Position numbers and translations under genes: made by a program
Notes under the pieces: generated by a model
Seen by the model: the letters and a program-made list of their open reading frames with translations, nothing else
Told to the model about the DNA's origin: nothing
The model's database searches: none
Assembly: GCA_964502665.1 (NCBI GenBank)
Contig: CAZCXP010000048.1
Location: forward strand, 1-16,315
Source: SOKG01 sp964502665
GTDB taxonomy: Bacteria; Chloroflexota; Dehalococcoidia; SZUA-161
Direction: 5' to 3'
Length of the DNA: 16,315 nt
Part shown: positions 6,579 to 13,711 of the stretch, in pieces
Numbering within the stretch: position 1 is the first letter of the stretch
Layout: each line of letters begins with the position of its first letter

Positions 6579-7297
6579 TAACCACCAGTTGGGATGATGG
6601 TCACCCTTTGGATTTGAAACTGGCTGAGCTATTAAGGAAATATGATGTTCCAGCTACCTTCTATATTCCGATAGATAGGGTGAAAAGGGGATGCATGAAT
6701 CCCGGCGAAATCAGAGAGATCGGTGAGAGCTTTGACATTGGAGGGCATACCTATCATCACGTGAAGCTGCCTCGGGTCTCCATTGAAGAGGCTGAGAAGG
6801 AAATCGTGGAGGGTAAGAAGAGATTAGAGGAGATAACCGGCAGAGAGTTACTTTCTTTCTGCTACCCTTACGGAAGATTCAATGATCGAGTTATAAGCAT
6901 TGTCAAGGAAGCGGGTTTCATCGGGGCGAGAACGATGATGTCGCTCACCAGGGGCATAAAAGACCCCTTCAGAATGGGCACTACAGTCTGTGCCTCAGAT
7001 TGGTGGTTTGCCCCCTATATCATGGACTCTGTGGCCTCGCGAGACCTCGGGTTGTTCGCATTCATGCTGAGAGGCAACCTGTTCTTCAAAGGTTGGGACT
7101 GCATAGCGATGGGAACCCTTGATTTCGTCATCGAAAACGGCGGTGTCTGGCATCTATGGGGCCATTCTTGGGAGATCGATGCCCATAACGACTGGGGAAG
7201 ACTCGAAGAAGAGCTGCGCAAGATAAGCGCGCTATCAAGAGAGGCAAGAAAAGTGAATAACAGCCAGTTGCTCAGAATGTATATCGAGAAGAGTTGA
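6563..7297 (+). CDS. NodB-fold polysaccharide deacetylase
   Basis: A 244-residue protein of the carbohydrate esterase 4/NodB type, removing acetyl (usually N-acetyl) groups from sugars. Motif 1 is SWDDG (9-13; catalytic base and metal Asp), motif 2 is HTYHH (62-66; metal His pair), motif 3 is CYPYG (100-104), and a late HLWGHSWE (197-204) supplies the usual C-terminal histidine. There is no signal peptide or membrane segment, so it probably works in the cytoplasm, unlike the secreted peptidoglycan and chitin deacetylases. Its start lies inside the 3' end of the preceding glycosyltransferase (16-nt overlap), suggesting translational coupling. Between glycosyltransferases, the likely substrate is a nucleotide- or lipid-linked N-acetyl sugar. 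Hydrolysis of another acyl group is possible. Confidence 0.88.
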   Translation: MEKAIITTSWDDGHPLDLKLAELLRKYDVPATFYIPIDRVKRGCMNPGEIREIGESFDIGGHTYHHVKLPRVSIEEAEKEIVEGKKRLEEITGRELLSFCYPYGRFNDRVISIVKEAGFIGARTMMSLTRGIKDPFRMGTTVCASDWWFAPYIMDSVASRDLGLFAFMLRGNLFFKGWDCIAMGTLDFVIENGGVWHLWGHSWEIDAHNDWGRLEEELRKISALSREARKVNNSQLLRMYIEKS

Positions 7298-7341
7298 TGG
7301 AGCCCGTGTCACAAAGAGGGAAGTGGATATTGTAGTTGGCT

Positions 7342-7361
7342 CCCCGATATTGCCATCGGGG
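7342..7361. other. Hairpin in the gap before the GT-C-like gene
   Basis: CCCCGAT (7342-7348) pairs exactly with ATCGGGG (7355-7361) around a 6-nt loop. It sits in the only sizeable gap (104 bp) of the operon. No T-run follows, so it may be an RNA processing or attenuation element rather than a full terminator. Confidence 0.3.
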
Positions 7362-7401
7362 CGCATATATGTCTTGGGCGTAGTGGTGCATAAGGCGATA
7401 G

Positions 7402-9132
7402 ATGGAGAGCGAAGCTGAGAGCCATTCGAAGATACTGATCATTCTGATCCTGGCAGCGATTGCCTGCTTAATATACCTGGTATCTGTATTCCTCGCTTAT
7501 CCCGAATTCCAAAACACCAGGCTTGTCGATCCTCTGGCGGAGATAGACTCTCTGTTCCCTCTGTATTACATCGCTATCGCGCTGGCCGCTTTGTCAGTCG
7601 TTGGTTGTCTGATATGGCGTGTTGGGAATAAGTGCCTTCATATCCTGCTGCTGATGATGTTCGCCGCCATGCTGTGGCTCACGCCTTACTATCTCGCCGG
7701 GTTCGTGAGGTTGCCTGACGGCCCCTGGCATGTGGGTGTTGCCATGAGCGTGCCCGAGGTATTGGACGGCGCTCCGATCTCCTTTTCACACTATGCCTGG
7801 GATAACCCGACTTCCTTCGTCTACCACTATTCCTTTGTGAGCACGGTTGGCATAGAGCCTTCGACCTACATCAATCTCTTCCCGCCGATTTGTCTTTTTG
7901 TGTTTGTTCTCTTGTGCTATGCGTTGATGGTCAAGCTGTTTGATCCCAAAGTGGCTTTTCTTTCCTTGTTGATCGCAATCCCAGGGCTGCACTTCCTACA
8001 GCTCCATCCTTCACCCCATACTATAGGGGCATTGTTGATGCTGACAACGCTGCTGTTGCTGGCCAGGCGAGGTGCTGCGGCGAAGGTCATACCAGTCGTT
8101 GTCATCCTCGCCATCCTCATTATTGTTGCTCATCCTACAACGCCTTTGTTGCTTTCCATATTCCTTGCTGCGGCATTGCTCGCCAGCGCTGTCTACGCTC
8201 GCAGGATTGGCCGGCTGCAGATGGTTGTGGCAGGTATACTGATAGTCTGTTTCGCAGGCTGGTTTTTCTGGCATTCGTTCTATCCTGATTCGCCGTGGGC
8301 TGTCGCGGAAGAATTGCGCCGGGGCATTATGCCTGAGAGGCTTGGCGTCGGCGCGGAGTATCTGACGGGGACACAATTCGTATACAGTAACATCTACAAC
8401 CTTAACAAGGGGGTCTACTTTTTCTATGCTGCTATAGGTGCACTAGGGGTCCTTTACGTGGCGGCCAGGGCTTACATTGGAAAAAAGAGCATCAAGAATT
8501 GGTTATCCCAGCTTGGTGGGCTGAAACGAAGCGAGGCAATGCTAGCTTTAAGTATCTTGCCCCTTCTTATTCTGAGTTTTCTACTCGCAGGGAAAGCCCA
8601 CGTTTTGATTGAAACAGGCCTAACCTACATTATCCTGGCGCTATCATGCATCATCGCCTCGGTCATGGCCCGGTCGCACTGGCTGGATAGCGGGATTGGG
8701 CGTTCCTTTCTAGTTATTGGAGTGTTGTTCTTGACGCTGTCATTTCCCGTAGTGGCCTACAGTATAGATGCTTACAGCAGCTTTCCCGAATCGGAGGAGA
8801 ATGGTCTGAAGTTTCTGGTTGCAGATGGCTCCCTGGAAGGGAAGACCCTGGCTGGAGACAGCCTCTCCCAGCTAGCACTGTATGCACAGCCCCCCTTGAG
8901 CCAGACCGAAGACATGACCCTGGGTGCTCTAAAGGCACTTGACCTGAGCGAAAAACCGCTGGACATGATCGTATTTCGTAATACGGGGTATTACTATGCA
9001 GCAATGCGTGACGACCTGTCCTTTGATCGCAACCGTTTCACCGAGTATCTGGCTGTGGTTGAAAGTAGCAAGTATCATAAGGTATATTCCAGCCCGACAT
9101 TTGAAGTCTACTCCAAGGGTGGGGTGAGATAA
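7402..9132 (+). CDS. Large polytopic membrane protein, GT-C glycosyltransferase-like
   Basis: A 576-residue protein with about 12-13 hydrophobic segments (for example 10-30, 54-72, 78-97, 162-180, 229-265, 273-290, 338-356, 381-397, 403-422, 434-453) and a C-terminal soluble part (about 455-576) that should face outside. The acidic, aromatic loop between helices 3 and 4 (LPDGPWH at 104-110, YAWDNPTSFVYHYS at 131-144) and the ending KYHKVYSSPTFEVYSKGG are in the style of GT-C transferases that use polyprenyl-phosphate sugars outside the membrane, but no family signature is certain. Context supports a role in glycan assembly, such as extracytoplasmic sugar addition. AAGGCG lies 4 nt before the ATG. 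Its stop overlaps the next start (TAATG). It could instead be a polymerase- or ligase-type protein; the specific function is unassigned. Confidence 0.72.
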   Translation: MESEAESHSKILIILILAAIACLIYLVSVFLAYPEFQNTRLVDPLAEIDSLFPLYYIAIALAALSVVGCLIWRVGNKCLHILLLMMFAAMLWLTPYYLAGFVRLPDGPWHVGVAMSVPEVLDGAPISFSHYAWDNPTSFVYHYSFVSTVGIEPSTYINLFPPICLFVFVLLCYALMVKLFDPKVAFLSLLIAIPGLHFLQLHPSPHTIGALLMLTTLLLLARRGAAAKVIPVVVILAILIIVAHPTTPLLLSIFLAAALLASAVYARRIGRLQMVVAGILIVCFAGWFFWHSFYPDSPWAVAEELRRGIMPERLGVGAEYLTGTQFVYSNIYNLNKGVYFFYAAIGALGVLYVAARAYIGKKSIKNWLSQLGGLKRSEAMLALSILPLLILSFLLAGKAHVLIETGLTYIILALSCIIASVMARSHWLDSGIGRSFLVIGVLFLTLSFPVVAYSIDAYSSFPESEENGLKFLVADGSLEGKTLAGDSLSQLALYAQPPLSQTEDMTLGALKALDLSEKPLDMIVFRNTGYYYAAMRDDLSFDRNRFTEYLAVVESSKYHKVYSSPTFEVYSKGGVR

Positions 9133-10328
9133 TGAAAGTGGCCTTCCTTTCCAGGGAATATCCCCCCGATACCGCATGGGGGGGGATTGCCACTGTGTAT
9201 CATACCTTGGCCTGTGCCCTGGCCCAGCGGGGACACGAGGTTCACGTCATCTGCCAGGCGGTGGGTGAGACCAGGGATTCAGTAGACAATGGCGTCTTCG
9301 TTCACAGGGTGGGGACGAACCCGAAGCGTTATAGCGCGGTGGCGCGAATCAACTATGGCTACTGTGCCTGGCTTAAGCTAAGGGAGATCATCAAGCAGTA
9401 TGACATAGAAATAGTCGAGGCAACTTACTGGGGAGCTGAAGCCCTTCTTTATAGCCTGAAAAGACGCACGCCTTTAGTGGTAAGGACTGACGTTTCGGCA
9501 TCAGATATCCTGAGGACAAGGACATACGCTGGAATGAAGGAACTACTAGGTTTGAAAGTCCTTTCTTGCTTGGAGGGTTTCAGCGCTAAGAGGGCAGACC
9601 GGCTCATAGCGATCTCTAGTGACCTGTATACCCGGGCAATTGAAAAACTCCACATCGACCCTGGAAGGGTTGATCTGGTGACCCACGCTGTGGACACCGC
9701 GAAATTCAGGTATGTTGAATCTGATTCGAGGGAGAGGCTGGGAATACCTGGTGACGTCCCGCTGGTTTTGTTCGTAGGCAGGCTGGAGGTTAGAAAGGGT
9801 GTTCACCTGCTTTGCCAGGCCATCCCCGAGATTATCGGAAGCATGCCCTCGACCAAGTTCGTGCTGGTGGGGCGAGATGCAACCACCCCCCAGGGTGGCT
9901 CGGTCAAATCGTATATCACCAAAGAAGCGGAGCGCCGCGGTTTCAGCGATAATTTAGTGCTCATTGACTTCATGTTCCCGGATGAACTTGTTGCATTATA
10001 CTCGGCATGTGATGTTTTTGTGCTGCCTTCCTTGTGGGAGGGATTCGGCATGGTAATTCTGGAAGCGTTGGCCTGTGGGAAGCCTGTGGTGACCACGTTT
10101 GTTGGAGGTGCTCCTGATATTGGGCTCACGCCGCCAAGTGGGATCTTGGTGGCACCGAATAATGCTAAGGAGCTTGCTGAAGCTATATTAGAGTTGCTGT
10201 CGCTCAACGATGAGGACAGGAGGTTGGTAGCAAGAAAGAATCGGGAGCTCATTGAGAACAGATTCTCAATACCTGGCTGGGTGGACAAGGTGGTCGAGGT
10301 CTACGAGAAAGCGCTGAAAAACTGGTGA
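9132..10328 (+). CDS. Family 4 glycosyltransferase (GT-B fold)
   Basis: A 398-residue retaining glycosyltransferase with both GT-B halves. The N-terminal acceptor domain starts MKVAFLSREYPPDTAWGG with the glycine pair at 17-18 (PF13439-like). The C-terminal donor domain (PF00534-like, about 205-375) has FVGRLEVRKGV (214-224; Arg217 and Lys222 contact the donor phosphates), VFVLPS (295-300) and the EX7E pair E303/E311 in EGFGMVILEALACGKPVV. There are no membrane helices, so it acts at the cytoplasmic face on a lipid-linked acceptor. It overlaps the upstream gene by 1 nt (TAATG), with GGGTGAG just upstream, and the downstream gene by 4 nt. Donor and acceptor are unknown; a mannosyl- or glucosyl-type reaction is common in the family. 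Confidence 0.9.
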   Translation: MKVAFLSREYPPDTAWGGIATVYHTLACALAQRGHEVHVICQAVGETRDSVDNGVFVHRVGTNPKRYSAVARINYGYCAWLKLREIIKQYDIEIVEATYWGAEALLYSLKRRTPLVVRTDVSASDILRTRTYAGMKELLGLKVLSCLEGFSAKRADRLIAISSDLYTRAIEKLHIDPGRVDLVTHAVDTAKFRYVESDSRERLGIPGDVPLVLFVGRLEVRKGVHLLCQAIPEIIGSMPSTKFVLVGRDATTPQGGSVKSYITKEAERRGFSDNLVLIDFMFPDELVALYSACDVFVLPSLWEGFGMVILEALACGKPVVTTFVGGAPDIGLTPPSGILVAPNNAKELAEAILELLSLNDEDRRLVARKNRELIENRFSIPGWVDKVVEVYEKALKNW

Positions 10329-11185
10329 GGCTCGGCATCGGCAACAGACAAACAGGCAGTTTGGAGTTGATTGGCGTGACGGGGAATGAGGCGGTCAATG
10401 TTGTGATCGGTACCCCAATCCACCGTGCCGGCGCGTACATACTGGACAGGTTTCTGGCAAATCAAAAGGAAATCCAGCAGAAGTACCCGTCATCTGAGCT
10501 CGTTCTGGCTACGGTCGAGCGTGATCTCGCGGACGAGCTGGAGGCGCTGCTCAGCTCTTTGGGCATCGGGGGAAAGGTGCTGCGCTATGAGACCGTCAAG
10601 CCGGAGCATGCTCGGGGGAGGGTGTGGAATGTTGCTTGTGGGAGAGAGGCGATACGGCAATACATGTTATCGCAAGCCAAAGCGCAGTATTTGTTATGTC
10701 TCGATGCGGATATGACCTATGACCCCAATATCATTGACATAATGGAGAGGGAGATCCAAGGCTATGACGTGGTATATAGCGGGTCGCCGCTGCGGGATTT
10801 CGGGGTGGCTCTCGCTGGAGCGGGTTGTTGCATGCTCACTGCGGCTGTTGTGAAAGAAATAGTATTTAGATGTCTTGAGTTCAAGAACGGCGCCGTGATA
10901 TCCGAGGACAGCCTGCTCGAGTTGGATTTGATCAGGTCAGGCAAGAGGATCAAAAAGTGGTTTTTCCTCGCCGTTAGCCACTATGAGAATGAGAACTTGG
11001 CCAAGTCGGTCGGCCCGCAACCGGTCGGGCTGTACCGGAGGATAACACACTCGGCTCTTGTACGACGTCTGATTATTGGAGCCAGCATAGCATTTAGGCG
11101 TGACGTAGGTTGGTGGCTGCTTACCCTTGAGTACAAATTGCTCCGGGTCATGAGATCGATCTCACTGCCTCGGAAGCGTAGATAG
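10325..11185 (+). CDS. Divergent GT-A (family 2-like) glycosyltransferase
   Basis: A GT-A-like enzyme of up to 286 residues. The nucleotide-binding strand is VNVVIGTPIHR (24-34), the metal site LDADMTYDP (126-134), and an acidic SEDS (193-196) precedes LLELDLIRSGKRIKKW, the position where GT2 enzymes carry the catalytic ED. The region 155-170 (LRDFGVALAGAGCCML) looks like the acceptor-side beta strand. A basic C-terminus (LPRKRR) and a weak amphipathic stretch suggest peripheral membrane binding. The GTG at 10325 forms a GTGA overlap with the GT4 gene, but residues 1-17 do not fit the fold. A second GTG at 10376 (residue 18) has GGAG 9 nt upstream and puts the start just before the first strand, so the mature protein may be 269 residues. 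It ends the operon, 16 bp from the convergent oxidoreductase gene. Confidence 0.72.
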   Translation: MRLGIGNRQTGSLELIGVTGNEAVNVVIGTPIHRAGAYILDRFLANQKEIQQKYPSSELVLATVERDLADELEALLSSLGIGGKVLRYETVKPEHARGRVWNVACGREAIRQYMLSQAKAQYLLCLDADMTYDPNIIDIMEREIQGYDVVYSGSPLRDFGVALAGAGCCMLTAAVVKEIVFRCLEFKNGAVISEDSLLELDLIRSGKRIKKWFFLAVSHYENENLAKSVGPQPVGLYRRITHSALVRRLIIGASIAFRRDVGWWLLTLEYKLLRVMRSISLPRKRR

Positions 11186-11201
11186 ACGACGGGACTGCGG
11201 T

Positions 11202-12263
11202 TTAGCTCCTTCTACGGTCAAAGGTCATCTGGCCTGCTATCCTCTCCAGGACTCTCACCACCTCCTTTCCCTCTTCCCCCGTCACCGGAGGCTCGGTATC
11301 GTTTCTTATTGACTCAACGAACCTCTCTATAAGGATGTCGTGGCCGCTATGCTGTCTGCCCAACAGGGTATTAAGAGCGGCGTATGTGGTGCAAGCAAAT
11401 AGCTGATAGCCCTGGCTGAGGTTGTCCAGCGCACGCCAGGGACGGCTTTCTCCACCGACACCGAACTTGGTCAACACTCCACTGTGAAGGTCGACATGCA
11501 GGTTTCTCCTCGTTCCGAAGATGTTGAGTGTAGCCCCACCTTTGGGCCAGTTGCACGAAGCGGTGATCATCCCTGTGCCCCTTTCGCCCTCAAGGATTAC
11601 CCTCAACTCGTCAGCTTGTATCCATTCGTGACTGCTTAGCTTTCTAGCATATACCGCTACAGGCTCCAGCTTGCCCAAAAATGACATCGCCAAGTATATT
11701 GGATGGGGGAGTATCTCGCCGAAAACGCCGCCCGGCAGTTTGTGGTACCAGTGGTCCTTGTTCATGAAATCAGCGCTGTCCTTCGGCCACGCATCTACAA
11801 CGTCTATGCCGGTCAAATGACCGATTATGCCCCCGTTCGTCATAGACCTTGCTCTCATTACCGTCGGCTGGAAGAGCTTATTATGAGCAACGCATAGCTT
11901 CGCCTTGTTCTCCTCTGAAGCCCTTATCATCTCATCGGCCTCTTTGGTGCTCATGGCGAACAGCTTCTCAACCAGGACATCGCAGCCGGCCTCCATTGCC
12001 GTGACGGACAGGATAGCATGGGTTTTCGGCGAGGTGCAGATGTCCACCATATCCAAATTCTCCCTCTCCAACATCTCGGAAAGGTCTGCGTAGTAGCTGT
12101 TGATGCGAAAACCCTTAGCTGTCCTCTTTGCCAGGTCCTCATTCATATCACAGACAGCCGCTATCCTGACACCCTTCATCTTGAGCAGGGGTGGGATGTG
12201 CCAACGCTGCGCTACACGTCCACAGCCAACGATTCCGGCCCTTAAAGACTTGCTTGCCTTCAT
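11202..12263 (-). CDS. Gfo/Idh/MocA family sugar oxidoreductase
   Basis: A 353-residue NAD(P)-dependent oxidoreductase. The Rossmann domain (about 8-125) begins RAGIVGCGRVAQRWH with the dinucleotide glycines G13 and G15, and carries the VEKLF motif (98-102) where most relatives have EKP; Lys100 is the expected catalytic lysine. The C-terminal alpha/beta domain has GGVFGEILPHPI (178-189) with the expected catalytic His187; the usual Asp four residues before it is Glu183 here. Relatives in glycan loci make 3-keto, amino or uronic sugars on nucleotide donors. The ATG at 12263 has a strong AGGGGGGA about 4 nt upstream. It lies 12 nt downstream of the flippase gene, so it is co-transcribed with it, and probably supplies or modifies a precursor for the glycan. 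The substrate is unknown. Confidence 0.88.
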   Translation of the reverse strand: MKASKSLRAGIVGCGRVAQRWHIPPLLKMKGVRIAAVCDMNEDLAKRTAKGFRINSYYADLSEMLERENLDMVDICTSPKTHAILSVTAMEAGCDVLVEKLFAMSTKEADEMIRASEENKAKLCVAHNKLFQPTVMRARSMTNGGIIGHLTGIDVVDAWPKDSADFMNKDHWYHKLPGGVFGEILPHPIYLAMSFLGKLEPVAVYARKLSSHEWIQADELRVILEGERGTGMITASCNWPKGGATLNIFGTRRNLHVDLHSGVLTKFGVGGESRPWRALDNLSQGYQLFACTTYAALNTLLGRQHSGHDILIERFVESIRNDTEPPVTGEEGKEVVRVLERIAGQMTFDRRRS

Positions 12264-12275
12264 TCTTCCCCCCTG

Positions 12276-13556
12276 TCAGCTATTACTATGGCGAACCCGT
12301 CTTGCGCGGGAACGCCCCCCAACCCTTAGCAGAACATAAATGCTGGTAATGGCTTGTGCCCCGATCCAGGCATAGCCAACGCCTACGATTCCCAGCTCTG
12401 GCATGGTAAGGCTGCTTGCAGTGAGCACGGTAATGGCTATGAGTGCGTGGATCGCCACCAGTTCCCTGATCCTGCCCCGGACGCGCAGGATAGTATAGTA
12501 GATGCTGTTCACCCCCGTGAATAGGCTTGACGAGCCGAGAATCCATAGCAGCGTCAGGCCATTGGACGAGTAGCCTTCCCCGAACAGGAGCAGAAGCCAT
12601 TTGCCTAGCAGGACCAGGAGTGCGATGGCTGGTACCAGTAAAAGGAGGATGAATCTGAAAGACCTGCGCGCATTTGCCGTCAATTCTTCCTCGGAATGCG
12701 AGCCCTCGGCAAACAGTGATGTGGATACCGCGAGGGGTATGGCAAAGAGCAGGCTGGAGATCATCCAGGCTACATAGAAATAGGCGTTTTGCTCCCCACT
12801 CACGAGGTTAACGATTATTATCGGCAGGACGAGGGAAGGTGCTGCCGAGAATATAGAGACAAAGTAGTTTCCTGCGGAGTACCTCCAAATGCCCTTGATT
12901 ATGTCCAGGTTTATTCCCAGCGATGGCTTGTAAGGTTTCTGAACCCGGGGCAGAAAGAGGAAAAAGGAGATGATGAGGGCGATGCCGATAGCGACGCCCC
13001 ACGAGCTGACGATGCCGAAGGCGTGGAAAAAGAGGGCCAGGAGGATGGGAAGGGGAATCTTGAGCAGCGAGAAGATGGTATTCTTCGCCAAAGCTAATTC
13101 AGCCCTTCTCTTAGCTATGAATATGGAGTCCACGATCCCCGAAAGTGGCCAACCGACGGCGAAGAGAACAAAGGCCAGGAGGAACATCGCTTTCTCCCTG
13201 ACGAACACGACAGCCGGAGACCACAGGTCCAAGCCAGCGATGAATATGCCTGACACTGCCAGAGCAACAATTGCGCAGACGGTGAAGCAGGAGTTTATCA
13301 TCTTCACAGGTTCTCTGGCCTTGGGGAGAAAGCGGATGAGGGCGATGTCCAGGCCCAGGGTGCTGATCAAAGCCAGCAATCTGACGGCTGATATAATCGC
13401 GGCCGCTACGCCCACCTCATATTCCGTGTAGTACCTGGCGACTATCATCCAGAAAAAGAGGCCCAGGCCGGCAGTCACAGCGGTGTTAGCCATCAGGAAG
13501 AGAGAGTTGCGGTATAGCGGGTCCTTAAGGTGGCGCTTGAGCTGTGTAACGTTCAA
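12276..13556 (-). CDS. Wzx/MATE-like lipid-linked glycan flippase
   Basis: A polytopic protein of the polysaccharide-biosynthesis/MOP exporter superfamily, expected to move a polyprenyl-linked oligosaccharide from the cytoplasmic to the outer face of the membrane. The N-terminus LKDPLYRNSLFLMANTAVTAGLGLFFWMI (from about residue 10, with YRNS and the first helix) and VGVAAAIISAVRLLALISTLGLDIALIRFLP are typical of the family; about 12 helices follow, ending in a basic tail. I placed the start at the TTG at 13556 because AGGAAA lies exactly 5 nt upstream; a TTG at 13571 would add five residues but has no Shine-Dalgarno. Length (about 426 residues) is normal. It lies 155 bp after the STT3 gene and 12 bp before the oxidoreductase, fitting a glycan-export and transfer operon. 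Confidence 0.87.
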   Translation of the reverse strand: MNVTQLKRHLKDPLYRNSLFLMANTAVTAGLGLFFWMIVARYYTEYEVGVAAAIISAVRLLALISTLGLDIALIRFLPKAREPVKMINSCFTVCAIVALAVSGIFIAGLDLWSPAVVFVREKAMFLLAFVLFAVGWPLSGIVDSIFIAKRRAELALAKNTIFSLLKIPLPILLALFFHAFGIVSSWGVAIGIALIISFFLFLPRVQKPYKPSLGINLDIIKGIWRYSAGNYFVSIFSAAPSLVLPIIIVNLVSGEQNAYFYVAWMISSLLFAIPLAVSTSLFAEGSHSEEELTANARRSFRFILLLLVPAIALLVLLGKWLLLLFGEGYSSNGLTLLWILGSSSLFTGVNSIYYTILRVRGRIRELVAIHALIAITVLTASSLTMPELGIVGVGYAWIGAQAITSIYVLLRVGGRSRARRVRHSNS

Positions 13557-13711
13557 AGCTGTTTCCTGCAATGAGGACTACCGTATCCCGAGATGAGACT
13601 CCCTTTGGGGCGTCGACAGACTATGCCTTTAGTAGACCGCGTCAGCAGCAGTGTTAAGGTCGAAGACAAGCTGCTGGTTATACCGATGTAAAGAAACGAG
13701 GTTTGCCATTC

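Noticed and set aside
12970..13431. Plus-strand 153-codon frame opposite the flippase gene
   Set aside because: Antisense shadow rich in Met, Ala, Arg and Lys; the minus strand is clearly coding.
13643..13676. CAGCAGC/GCTGCTG inverted repeat between STT3 and the flippase
   Set aside because: Only 7 bp with a 20-nt loop and no T-run; likely chance.
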